This document shows positions 23,490 to 35,083 of a stretch of 64,000 bases of DNA, one piece after another. Position 1 is the first letter of the stretch. Each line of letters starts with the position of its first letter. The position numbers were made by a program, and so were the translations under genes. The notes under the pieces were generated by a model, which was given only the letters and a program-made list of their open reading frames with translations, was not told where the DNA came from and searched no databases. Where the stretch lies: the NCBI RefSeq assembly GCF_019320115.1, contig NC_089582.1, positions 119,147,856 through 119,211,855 of the forward strand, in the 5' to 3' direction. Source of the DNA: Miscanthus floridulus (Eukaryota > Streptophyta > Magnoliopsida > Poales > Poaceae).

Positions 23490-24554
23490 AACAATTGGCA
23501 TAAAGATTTAGATCATTAACATACCGCTAGCTTTAGTAGGATTACCCATGTTCTGTTATATTGTAGAATAGACAGGACAACAGATGTTGTTTCAACCTTC
23601 TAGCAAGCTTCCACAAGAAAAGAAGAAACATTGAAGAACCCCAGGGTGCCAGGACATTCAATATCCAACAACATTGGAACCCTGCCATCTTATAGGTTTG
23701 TATACACATATATATTATTCTCTAACCATGTGTAGATTGGAGAAAAAGGTCAATGTCACAAGAATACAAATCACATCTTAAGTAATGAATATAGACGCTG
23801 CACTACTCATAAATTCCATCATGTGGGTCATGGTAAGTATGACCAAGAAAGGTGAGATAGTCTTGCTCATGGACTTTAAACTTGATGAGTAGTTATCTTT
23901 TAATTTTTGCATTCCATTGCATGTTTATTTTCAATGATTCATGCATCCACTCTGTTTAGTTTAAATTCTCTCATATCAAATCCACAACATATTTAGTTCC
24001 TTGCATACATTTATACCACTTGCATCTTTTATTAAAAAAGAATCTCACCATGATCATGCTCTTTCATCTCCATTTGAATAAATCTCTTTTATGCTTTCCT
24101 GCTACCCTTTGTTTACTATAGTATGTTTAGGTTTGGAAGTATCTTTATACATCTTTTAAAGTAAACATGGTGCTTAGTTTAAATCAAGTGGCGTGTGACC
24201 TTATTTCCAAAGGCTTTTAAATTAAGCATGGTGCTTAGGTTAAAATGCTTTCCTAAATTAAAATAGACATGGTGTCTAGTTTAATTTTTGAGCCGATAGT
24301 ATGGTTTATTAGATACTGGTTATTTTATTGGACTAACCCCTATAGAAAACTCTCAAATTCAATCTGGGTAAGTCCTGAGATAAATTCACATCAGAGATAA
24401 ATCAAGGCAAGCGATGAACTCCAACAACTCTACGCAAAAGAAGACACAGCTCCTACTTCATTGAAGGAAGAACTATGAGTATCAAAATTCATTCACTTTG
24501 TCTTTTGCTGCAAGTTACTTTTGCCTTGAACCATGCTTGAATGTAGTGAACAAA
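23490..24554 (+). other. X internal region, left piece
   Basis: AT-rich, no coding potential recognised. It contains three short palindromes at 24162-24282, listed separately. It ends at the target site of the complete Tekay element (acaaa at 24550-24554). Confidence 0.6.
24162..24282. repeat. Three palindromic repeats with constant TGG loop
   Basis: TAAACA-TGG-TGCTTA (about 24162), TAAGCA-TGG-TGCTTA (about 24223) and TAGACA-TGG-TGTCTA (about 24264), each followed by a T-rich tail (GTTTAA, GGTTAAA, GTTTAA). The second and third have perfect 6-bp arms with different sequences, so arm changes compensate; the first has one mismatch. Confidence 0.75.
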
Positions 24555-27500
24555 TGTCGTAGAACCGACCAATTTATAAGAGTACAAGTATAATGGTAGC
24601 TCGCAAGCGGTCGCACTGTCATACTTGAACCCATATAAATCTAGTAGTCCGTCGAGTATCAAGACAGGTCTCGATAAACGATTTACAACAACCAAGATCG
24701 TACATGATTCAACATACATGTCACATATTACATAAAGTTCATAGATACCTTTCCATCATCAGAGTATGAAACAAAGTTATTACAAACCAAGTTTAATGGA
24801 TAAAAGCGGAAGCAAATTAAGTTTGAAAGTAGCATTTGCCAACATAGTTTGATACAGTGCCAATCATACGATCATAGTCCACAAAAGCATGTAGAGAGAT
24901 TAATAAAGAAGCCTGCCCAAGGCTTACTCCTCATCCACAGCGGGATAGAAGCAACTCTTGTAATAACCATGATACACAGTGCCATCTACAATAATGAGAA
25001 ATAAACCCTAAGTATGAGAAGGTACTCAGCTAGACTTACCCAACATAAACCAGAAATAAAATGACTCCAAGGATCATGCAAGGCTATATAAGTGGATGTA
25101 ACTTGACAATATTTTGCATAAAAGGCGATTAACTTAGATATACAATTATAATTCTATTATCAAGTTAATTATGACTATCCATCTCTAAATTAGCAACTAT
25201 CATGTGCCAAACATGTGGTATATCATTTTAAGAGCATACAATAGTAACCATAGCAGGTATTGTAATTCCATGTTCATTTGAACCACCATATTCCATAGTA
25301 CAATTACTACGACGTTGGGGCTAGCCAAGTTTCTCACTATCCGGGAGAGACGATGATTTGAATCAATTTCAACCAGCTAGGAATTTATTCCTAACACAAA
25401 CCCAGGCAGACTAGATCAACGGTCACCTTAGGTCACCTTTGGTACAACTCAAGTACACATTTCATGGGTTCGCCCAGCGCCACACAATCAGGGACAACCA
25501 AATGCCAGGACGTTCAGGCCTAGCCTGCCCTTAGGCCCAGTCTGGCTCCCCGCACATCCTTACTACCATCTAGAGTGCGCACTCTTATAGAGTGGGGCCC
25601 GACCTTAGTTTAGCTACTCAGCTTCACGGTCGGAACGAGTTATTCGGCCAGCTAAGTGATAGGCATGCGTTCAATCTTGTCAGAAGTGTCAATAATGGTA
25701 CGGTCCTTAATCGGCATAGACGGAATCACATGAGTCAACCCACCATAGACTCTGCCCAGCCTTGATTTACTTTTACCCCATGGTTCTTTTCTATGATAGC
25801 AAATATAGCCAATCATGCTTCGGTATCCACCTATATCTCGCAGGTGATAGGAAATCACCCGACTTCTACCGGTCTAAGCATGACTAAGCATATATTTGAT
25901 CCTAGACCTATACAGGGTTAAAGGTACTTTTCTAGACAAGGAATTTATATGCATCAGCGGTTCCAATCAACTCTTATAACATAATGCATCAATCATAAGG
26001 ACCTGAGTAATATTTTGTAAAATACTGGGAGACTTAGAATGCTCCGGGGCTTGCCTTTTAGAAAGGAAGTGGGGCGGTGATCAGGGCACTTCAAAAGCTC
26101 TTCTGGGTTCTGCTCCTCGCCTCCGGGAGCTATGGCTTGAGGAATCTCCTGCTGGTCCCCTTCCTCTCCTTCGTTGAACTTTAGCAATGTTATCTCCTCC
26201 GTCGATCCTAGATGCATGAATATGGTATAAGATATTGTGAATGCATATATGCTGACAAGTATAGTATCATGATACATGATGAATGCATCCTTGTATGTAT
26301 TCTTAACATCATGGTGTTAAAGTAATAACAAGTGCATCACATTTACTGAGTATGTGCATATCTCTTCTTGATTATTTCACTAACTACTTCAACAATGCAT
26401 CTACTATACAAAACAGTAGCTACTCATTTTACTCATAACTGAAGTTCTACTTATCTAAATGCTGTGATCTTGGACTTTTTGGAAATCTTATAAAATTAAC
26501 TACAACTTTCCTTTAATACTCTCACTGTGATTCAAGAGCTAAATTGGGCAAACAAAGCATTCAATCAAATCTGTCCAGAAAGTAAACCTTTCGGACAGCA
26601 AACTTGTAACAGCTAGAACTCAAAAACCCTAAGTCCTATGGCAGTGAATATTTAACACAAGGTAGATTAGTAAGTTATCTACAACTTTGTTATTAACAAG
26701 TTTTATAGTATAGACCATTATCCTTATGAAATCATCCACGCGATCAAAACTATACATGCAGTCTTGTAATTGAATGATAAAGCGATAATTAGTCATTTGT
26801 ATACAATCAATGGCTTCTAAGCCTTACCATTGACATCAACAGTTACTATGCATCATAAGAACCATAGAAAACATCATGCTTAATCACAATCTAATTATTT
26901 CAATGCCTTTCTTATTTTAATTAAATAATTAGGGTAAATAATAAACATATACCAAATGTGCATCATAAATTCTTAAAAATTTACAGTCACTTACTAATGC
27001 TACCAATAGACTACTGTAAAAGTTTCATACCATTTTACCAAGTAAAACATCCTATGCAAAAATGACAAGATAGAAAGGCTTCAAATAGCATAAATAGAAA
27101 ACCCTAGTGAAAAGTGTCAAGAAATAGATTTTATATTTTTCTTAGCTTCCATATGGTACTAGGACAATCTCCAAAAAATTTCATGAATATTGAATTCATA
27201 AATAATTTATACAAATTCATACAAGGATCACCTAATTATAAAAGGAAAATCTATAACTAAAAATCTATTCATGCACTGACCCTCAAATTTTTACCAGAGC
27301 TTATACTTGTCAAGAACAGCTCACCACATAAATTTCATAATTTTTGGAGCAAAGGAACTCTAGATATAAATTAAACAAGTTTACATACACTTAAAAACAC
27401 ATTTCAAGTTTCATTTTAAATCTTCCAGAAACTCTACTACAAATGCTAATATCATATTTTTCATAAATATTACACTTCCTAAGGAACACTACAAAATTTG

Positions 27501-29203
27501 GTTCACAAATTTTGGATCTCTATAGCTCAACTTATCGATTTTCAAATTTGCACACTAAAATAGGAATAAATGGACTAGCTTTTTCTAAACTGAGTCACTG
27601 ACAGACGGGGTCCACTGGTCAGACGGACCCATGCGTTAGCTACCGAAAACAGGGGAGGCAGCGCTGTTCGATGCGGGTCGGCCGGTGTTCGCCGACGGCG
27701 ACCCCTTCGGCGATGGAACCTCGACTACTATGAACCCCTCGACCTAGCGCACACGATAGGATAGCCAGGTGGACTGATCTACGACGCAAAGGACGACAGC
27801 GATGGCCATGGCAGCTCGGCTGTGCGGGTCGACGGCGCTACGCCAATGGTGACCACGGCGACTTAGGATAAAGCTCAGATGAGCATCTACTAACCCTAGC
27901 GAACCTAGCGCACAAGCTAACACCAGGAATGGTGGACGGAGGCGTCCCAGCCACGATGACGGGGCTCGGCGGCAGAGCACCAGCGAGGTTGTGCGTGATA
28001 TGGCAGCTTACCGGGCGCGGTTAGTGAGCACGGGTAGGCACGGCGAGTCTCGGGGGTGATGGTGGAGCGGTTGCGGTGGCAAATGGGTGAGGTGGAGCTA
28101 GCCGGTGCTAGGAATGGCGACGACAGAAGCTCGGTGCTGCGGCGGCTACTGTGGTGCTTTGGCTAGCGAAGGAGGAGGCAGTGCAAGGTGAAATGGGAGT
28201 GCGGGCGTCATGGGCGAGCGATGGGGCTGATAAGGGCATGCTCTAGCCCGACGTGGCTGTGCTGGGTAGGGTGCTAGCGATGCATGGCTTTGCCAGCGGC
28301 TCCACACGGCGGCCCAAGCCTGATGCCAGTCAGCCACTGAAGGCCGGCTGATTCAGTCATCAGCGTCCGTGAGTTGGCCTGACAGCGTGATTTCTAAGCT
28401 TCCAAACTCCTAAACAATAGCGAATACGTGCACACTTCCAAAACCAAAATCATAGAGTTATATACCAGCTACAAAGTTGCTTAAGATACTTTCCCCTAAT
28501 TCATAATGAATAGAGAGTAAAATCGGCTTAAAGTGGAGCTTGTCAAACTGTCAGTCGAGCATGACTCAGAAAATTTCTCTGGGTTGACAACAGTGCATTG
28601 ATGATTCTTGTGAGCCTAATTCAAGCATGTTAGGAGCTAAACTAGTCTATGACCCAAAAATAAAAGTTGTTCCTCTTGGCAAATACTACAACTTTGCTTT
28701 AGTGACCACCTCCATGCAAGGTCTCTAGCACATAGTTCGAACTTGGTCAAACATGCTACATTCAAAAGATGGCTTATTCATGAACTATGACTTAGTGACC
28801 ACTTTAGCCCTAACCATGAATACCAAAGTTGTTCATAATGATCATCTAAACATGTTTAAGCTATTTGTAAGGTCACACAATCCTTTCATGAATTGGTTAC
28901 ACATAGAGCTTCTTAGTTCCACATAACATCACTTAAGTACTTGATTAGACAATGTGATCTTCATGAACATTGTTCCACTAGTCATCATAAGTGTAGCTAA
29001 TATGTTTTAGTGACTCACATTCATCATTTACATGTATTCACTCATGCTCATTTGCATAGATACAAGGAAACATGAAATAACAAGCAATGTTGCATATGTT
29101 TCAATCAAATGTTTCAATTGTAAAAGCTTAAATATGAATGCTTGATGCTCATGCTCATGCAAAACAAGTCAATTTATACAAGGCTAACACCTAGGGTGTT
29201 ACA
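24555..29203 (-). repeat. Tekay 3' LTR (4,649 bp)
   Basis: On the minus strand it begins TGTAACACCCTAGGTGTTAGC and ends GGTCGGTTCTACGACA. It aligns along its length with 35813-40468, with scattered, mostly transition, differences. A GC-rich block at about 27600-28380 (CpG-rich, with ORFs 27744-27980 and 28146-28337 that look incidental) interrupts AT-rich sequence. Confidence 0.9.
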
Positions 29204-29218
29204 GCCCCTCCCCCTTAT
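29204..29218 (-). other. Polypurine tract (Tekay)
   Basis: Minus strand ATAAGGGGGAGGGGC abuts the 3' LTR. Confidence 0.85.
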
Positions 29219-29800
29219 AAAAATCTCATCCCGAGATTTGCAAGACGTACCATTCTTGGAAAAAGGTGGGATAAACCTCTCGTAAATAATCCTCTCTGTG
29301 GCATCTTGTTCACTGTCATTGTTCCACACCTCCTTATAGAACTTAATGATCTTACTCTGGGTTACTCTATCCATCTCTTCTAACACTTAGATTGGTTTTT
29401 CTTCATAGGTCAAATCCAATTGAAGTTTTATGTTGGTGGGTGCAATAAGTTCTTTCGGTACACGAAGACATTTCTTCAACTGGGGAACATGGAAGACATC
29501 AAATATTACACTCATCTCTAGTGGAAGTTGTAACTTATAAGCAACATTTCCTTTCCATTCCATAATCTTGTAGGGTCCTACATATCTAGGCGCAAGCTTC
29601 TTTTTCATTCCAAATCTCTTCACCCCTTTCATGGGTGATACTTTCAAGTATACATAGTCACCTACTTCAAAAGTCAGTGGTCTTCTTCTTTTATCAGCAT
29701 AACTCTTTTGTCTCGATTGAGTTGCCTTTATATGCTGTTGGATAATATGCACTTGTTCTTCAGTTTCATTGACAAAGTCAATACCAAAGTATCTCCTCTC
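29219..29800 (-). pseudogene. Tekay integrase C-terminus and chromodomain
   Basis: GPY/F module (KKLAPRYVGPYKIME), FHVPQLKKCLRVP, then a chromodomain-like tail (RVTQSKIIKFYKEVW, NNDSEQDATE). A TAG separates these two pieces near 29387, between EEKPI and the tail. The parallel region in the plus-strand copy is 4827-5344. In the lineage the chromodomain is thought to tether integration to heterochromatin. Confidence 0.85.
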
Positions 29801-30720
29801 ACCGGGCTCAATCTAATTCAACGGAGTTCTACATTTTCTGCCGTACAAGGCTTCAAACGGAGCCATCTTGATGCTTGCTTGATAACTGTTGTTGTAGGAG
29901 AACTCAGCTAAAGGTAACCATTTCTCCCATGAACCTTTGGAAGATATAACACAAGCTCTCAGCAAATCTTCTAAGATTTGGTTCACTCGCTCTGTCTGTC
30001 CTAAAGTTTGCGGATGGTATGCCAAACTTTTGATTAGCTTAGTTCCCAAAGCTTAGTGCAAATGTTCCTAGAAACGAGCTATGAACTATGGTCCTTGATC
30101 TGAGATTATGGTTCTAGGTACTCCATGTAGTCTCACAATCTGAGAAACATATAGCTCAATGTACTTCCCCATGTGATACCTTACGTTCACAGGTATAAAA
30201 CGCGCTGACTTGGTGAGACAATCTACAATGACCCATATTAAATTGTGACCTTGTTGTGTCATTGGAAGGCCTATGATAAAGTCCATACTGATTTCTTCCC
30301 ATTTCCAACCTAGAATAGGCAATGGCTGTAGTAATCCGGTAGATTTCATATGAACAGCTTTTACTCTGTTGTAGTTGTCGCACCTAGCGACATAGACTGT
30401 GATCTCTTTCTTCATCTTAGTCCACCAAAAATGAGTTTTCAAATCTTGGTACATCTTACTACTACCCAGATGGATAGACAATTTGGACGAATGAGCTTCC
30501 TCTAGAATTTGATTTCTAAGCTCATGATCTTTCGGTACCACAAATCGGTCCTCAAACCATAGTACACCCCTTTCATCCAATCTAAAATGCTTGGTTTCTT
30601 GCTCTTGCATCTTTCTCTTGATGTGACTTATACCTACATCCGTTTGTTGTAGCTCTATGATTTTGCTCTCAAGTGAACAATTGATAGTGATATTGTGTAG
30701 TACAATAGGATGTAACAAAT
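29801..30720 (-). pseudogene. Tekay integrase zinc and catalytic domains
   Basis: Zinc module: two His in [13 protein letters not shown] and Cys in [12 protein letters not shown]; the second Cys of the usual CxxC is Tyr here, a G-to-A change. Core: Asp in SMDFIIGLP, Asp in TIISDQGP (around 30090), Glu in GQTERVNQILEDLL (29980-30010). Stops lie between the second Asp and the Glu block (near 30050-30085). The codon after TPLN (about 29810) is TAG in place of Trp, exactly as in the plus-strand copy at 4743. Confidence 0.85.
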
Positions 30721-30759
30721 TGAAGCCATCTTCCAACAATGCTTCCTCAGTGTGGCAAT

Positions 30760-31333
30760 GAGATTTCCGACTGAGTGCATCGGCTACAATATTGACTTTC
30801 CCAGGATGGTAATGTACTTCCAAATTGTAGTCCTTAATCAATTCTAACCATCTTCGCTGTCTCATATTTAGCTCTGGTTGGGTAAAGATATACTTAAGAC
30901 TTTTGTGGTCAGTATATATATGACATATATTGCCCAACAAATAATGTCTCCATATCTTTAATGCGTGTACAACTGCTACGAGTTCTAAATCATGTGTAGG
31001 GTAGTTGACTTCATATTTTCTCAACTGCTGAGAAGCATATGCAATAACTCTCCCTTCTTACATGAGCACACACCCCAAACCTATACCTGATGCATCACAA
31101 AATACATCAAAAGGCTTCTCAATGTCGGGTTATGCTAAAATAGGGGCTGTAGTTAACAAAGTCCTAAGGGTGTGAAAAGCCGCTTCACACTCTGGTGTCC
31201 AATTGAACTTTTCATCATTTTGAAGTAGCCTAGTCATGGTCTTAGCTATTTTGGAGAAATCCAGAATGAAGCGACGATAATATCCTACTAATCCTAGAAA
31301 ACTCTGAACTTCATAAACCGAAGTCGGGGCCTT
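30760..31333 (-). pseudogene. Tekay RNase H
   Basis: Recognisable from [19 protein letters not shown] (31010), [13 protein letters not shown] (Asp and Lys of the fold, about 30900) to [18 protein letters not shown] (about 30780). The N-terminal part (31025-31333) carries stops and a frame break. It follows RT as usual. Confidence 0.85.
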
Positions 31334-31990
31334 CTAATCCATGACCTCTTGTACTTTTGATGGGTCTACAGAGATTCCATCTCTCGATAAGATATGACCT
31401 AAGAAAGGTACTTTGCTCAACCAAAATTCACACTTGCTAAATTTTGCATATAACTTGTGCTCCCTCAATCTAGATAAAACAATCCTCAGATGCTCTGCAT
31501 GATCTGCCTCATTTTCCAAATAAATCAATATATCATCAATAAACATGACCACGAACTTGTCAAGCTCAGGCATGAATACTGAATTCATCAGGTACATGAA
31601 GTAGGCAGGAGCATTCATTAGTCCAAAAGACATAACTAAATACTCATATAAGCCGTACCTAGTAGAGAAAGCAGTTTTAGGTATGTCCTCTGGCCTGATC
31701 TTTATCTGATGATAGCCTGATCTCAAGTTAATCTTAGAGAATATCTTTGCCTTCGCCAACTGATCGAACAAGATGTCAATGCGAGGCAATGGGTACTTGT
31801 TTTTGATGGTCACATCATTGAGTGGTCTATAATCCACACACATTCTCAAGGACTTGTCCTTCTTCTTTACAAACAATGCTGGACATCCCCACGAAGATCA
31901 ACTAGATTGAATAAGACCCTTGTCCAATAGATCCTGTAACTAAATCTTAAGTTTTGCTAACTCATTTGGTGGCATTCTATAGGGCCTTCT
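31334..31990 (-). pseudogene. Tekay reverse transcriptase
   Basis: Open from [19 protein letters not shown] to [15 protein letters not shown] (31876-31334). Motif C is [10 protein letters not shown] (FIDD, the normal Tekay variant). Motif A reads [13 protein letters not shown]: the catalytic Asp is Asn, explained by one G-to-A change. Upstream, SSWGCPAL near 31880-31905 is preceded by an in-frame TGA. Even with an open frame this RT would be inactive. Confidence 0.9.
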
Positions 31991-32571
31991 TTAGATGGGT
32001 GCCGTACCTAGCACTAACTCGATCTTAAATTCCACATCTCTATTAGGTGGTAAACCTAGTAACTCCTCTAGAAATACATCTAGAAACTCACAAACCACAG
32101 GGATATCACAAATGGTAGTGGTTTGGATAGCACAAGCTAAGTGTTGGAGTTCAAAGTTGCGGGAGAGTGGTACTAGAAAAGCATTCCCTCCCTTGGGTTC
32201 TCTCAACATAATAGTACAAGTGCTAGTGTCAATGAGAACACCATGATCCTTCATCCAATTCATGCCTAAGATTACACTTACGGATAACCCGGGCAATATT
32301 ATCAAATCTGTTGTATACTCCCTCTCTAGTATAGAGATGAGCACATTTCTGACTATCTTATTTATAGAAATAGTAGCCCCAACCGAACTTATATTATAAC
32401 CACCCTTACTTCAATTATTTTCTGATCATGTCTAGATGCAAATGCTTGACTCATAAATGAATGAGAAGCTCTCAAATCAAATAAAACAATAGCGGGATGC
32501 TTGTTGACAATAAACATACCAGCCGTGACAACTTCTCCAGCGGGCACTTCCTCAACAACGGTATAGTGCAC
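31991..32571 (-). pseudogene. Tekay aspartic protease and RT linker
   Basis: Active-site region IVLFDLRASHSFMS (about 32455-32500): the family D-S-G-A is D-L-R-A here, two transitions (C-to-T, G-to-A). The downstream signature is [13 protein letters not shown] (about 32270), then the linker [18 protein letters not shown] (about 32020). A stop lies near 32389 and a frame gap at 32345-32388. Confidence 0.85.
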
Positions 32572-32589
32572 GTATCCCGGACGTGCCCT

Positions 32590-33614
32590 TGTGTTCGCCT
32601 GCCTCTGATTGTTTTGATTCTAATTGTCATTCTTCTTTGGGTGGGGGCATTCCTTGGCCCAATGCCCCACTTGATTGCAGTTAAAACATGGTTGATTACT
32701 CCTAGGTCCTATGGAGCTTCCCTGACCACCATTTCCTTTGGGTAAGGCAATAGTGAATGCCTTACAGAATGCTTTTTGAGGCCTGCTGTTCTAAGCTTTT
32801 GGTGGTGGAGGACTGAACTTAGGTGCAGGTGGGCGGAACTGTGGCCTAGCTGTGATAGGAGCTCTAGAGTGTGAAGATCCGGGGGCACCTGCCTCAAATG
32901 CCCTCTTGCGACCCTTAGCTGTCGTATGCATGTTGTTATGATTTTCCTAGGTCAGAGCTTCACTAATAAACTCATTATAGGTGGTGCACTTGGAATTTGC
33001 CATGGTCTTCATCAGTTTTGTGCCCAGACCCCGCTTGAAGCTCTCTATCTTCTTCTCCTCGGTATCCACAAAACCTGGAGCATACCTGGATAGGTTATTG
33101 AATGCGTGCATATATTCTATGAGGGTCTTTGTCCCTTGGGTGAGCCTAGGGGAATGTGATGTCCCTAAAAAGCCAACTTGAACTGCTCCCATGTTAGTCA
33201 CGCATTAGCAGGTAGAAAGGACACAAAATGTGTCCACTAGATCCCTGCTGGTCCCTGCAACTGATGGAACGCATACTCAGCCTTTAGGTGCTCGGTGACT
33301 CTCAGCAGACAAAACTTTTGCTCAATGGTGTTGAGCCACTCATCCGCCTAGAGTGGTTCCTCTGCCACCTTGAAGATAGGAGGCTTTGTATCCAGAAATT
33401 CCTTGAAGGTACTATGCTGATTAGGCTCGAGCCCTTGTTGCTATGGGTGGCCATGAGCGGTGTTCTGCGCGATGAGGCGTAGAGCTTCCTCCATTGTCCT
33501 TTGGCTCCCCAAGAATTGGGCAAAGAACTCCTAAGCAAACAGCGGTGGTGGTGGTGGTAAGTCACCATCATTGCCAACATGGCTGCTACTAGCTCCCACA
33601 TGGGTGCGAGTCAT
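32590..33614 (-). pseudogene. Tekay gag with CCHC zinc knuckle
   Basis: ATG at 33614 (MTRTHVGASSSHVG), then AQFLGSQRTMEEALRLIAQ, the gag core (33201-32947: SPRLTQGTKTLIEYMHAFNNL, FKRGLGTKLMKTM) and one zinc knuckle CFNCNQVGHWAKEC near 32655-32700 with the CX2CX4HX4C spacing intact. It has many in-frame stops: TAG after PPPPPLFA, TAG before WTHF, TGA in the middle. The start is chosen because it precedes the conserved block and follows about 2.2 kb of leader with the pre-gag ORF. Confidence 0.8.
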
Positions 33615-33982
33615 CTGCAAAGTTGCAACAATAAGCGATTATTGGTTGATGTTAAAAGATTGTAGATGAATTTATAATCATGCCAAACTGAAATTACTGG
33701 AGATAATCTCAAATTCATACAATAAAAATAGAGGGATAATAATTCATTCTTGTAACATGACACCACCAATTTGATCACTTATCGGGCTCATAGCACATTA
33801 ATATTCAAATCATGATCTCTGATAAATCAACTAGGATTTGCATTAGCGTTAAACCAAACATGCGATAGTCATGCAAATAACAATTTTATATGATAGTCTA
33901 GTCCCAACACCAAATTCAAACTACAGGTCCATTACATAACCAACGATGATACATTAAGCACTTCTACCCAGTACTACTTGAT

Positions 33983-35083
33983 CTAATCCTCATCATGATC
34001 ACTATCGAGGTCAGAGATAGGATCATCTCTTTCCTCAGGCACCACTTCTTCCTCTTCCTCGTCCTCATCTTCCTCCATATTTGGACCATCTTCTTCCTCA
34101 TCAAGGATAGGGTTCAGCTGGTTGTTCAGATAGTGCACCTCATGCTAAAGGTTCATCACTTGCAGTTGAGCCTATGCAAGCTGCTGATGTAAGCCCCTTT
34201 CGGCATGGTCCTGCGCACTACTTATGTCATGGTGCCTATCCCGTTCTATCCTTACTGTAGCAGCATGGTTTTCTGCTGCATCTTGCTAGCGTCTAGCTGT
34301 GGACACCTCAGCATAGGTGACCTCCAACTGCTCCCATAGTTCTACAAGCAATGCTTGGTCATTAGCTCTTGCTTCTTGGGCTGCTGGTCTCTGTTGATCC
34401 ACTTGTTCCATTTGGGCATGGAGAGTGCCCAAAGCTACATAGGCTTGGTTAGATTCCCATCGAGCTTTACTTGTGGCTTTCTTTTGCTTGTGCACACGCT
34501 TCTTGAGTTTGCGTTGTGCGGCTTTAGCTCTCATGAGTTTGTCCATGCAAGTGGTGTATGATTCCTGCCAGAAATCCCTAGTGTCCAGGCATGCACAAAA
34601 TATCTTCATCACCACAAACATTACACTCATAGCGGGACTAGAGCTATTTGCCTACTCATCTCGATCTCTGATCAGTGCATTTTGGTTATGTTGTTCCCAT
34701 ATTGTTGTGGATGGGTCCACCTAAGGAAACATACTCGCTGCACTGCCGGTAAGTGCATCCCCATGCTGGTGGTAGATTTGACTCAAAACCTCAAAGGCCA
34801 CTACTTGGGCAGCCTCCTAAGGAGTTTTTCCTTCTAATTTGGCCTTCCACTCCTGCCAGAAGGGTGCCTATGTGCGGGCTGGTATAGTTAGCCGCACCTT
34901 GTACCATGGTTGTCCCTACAAGTACTCTTCATTCCAATGATAAAGGGGCAGTTCATGGTAATCCACAAAATGCAAAACTCTCCACAACAGAGTAGGAGTT
35001 CCGAAAACCATCAGGAAATTCTCACATCCAACTAGTGCTACCATCTGTACCATCAACATGTACACTTTGTGAGACAAGGCCAT
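33983..35083 (-). pseudogene. Pre-gag ORF of the Tekay element: coiled coil with acidic tail
   Basis: From ATG at 35083 one frame runs 366 codons to 33983. It is the first ATG after an in-frame TAA. Eight internal stops occur (lowest base 34916, 34868, 34817, 34721, 34652, 34286, 34172, 34145) and all are TAG; no TAA, TGA or frameshift was seen. The N-terminus is hydrophobic and mixed (MALSHKVYMLMVQMVALVG), the middle is WQEWKAKLEGKTP and VVAFEVLSQIYHQHG, a basic coiled-coil-like stretch covers about residues 180-270 (AQRKLKKRVHKQKKA..ARW), and the last 45 residues are strongly acidic (DEEEDGPNMEEDEDEEEE). It lies between the primer site and gag in sense orientation. I do not know a named family; the general type, an extra ORF 5' of gag, is known from other plant Ty3/gypsy elements. 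If the final TAGs are also mutated codons, the frame ends at TAA 33932-33934. Confidence 0.7.

Noticed and set aside
33302..33601. 99-residue minus-strand ORF (MWELVAAMLAMM)
   Set aside because: It is a shifted frame of the Tekay gag N-terminus, whose true frame starts at 33614.
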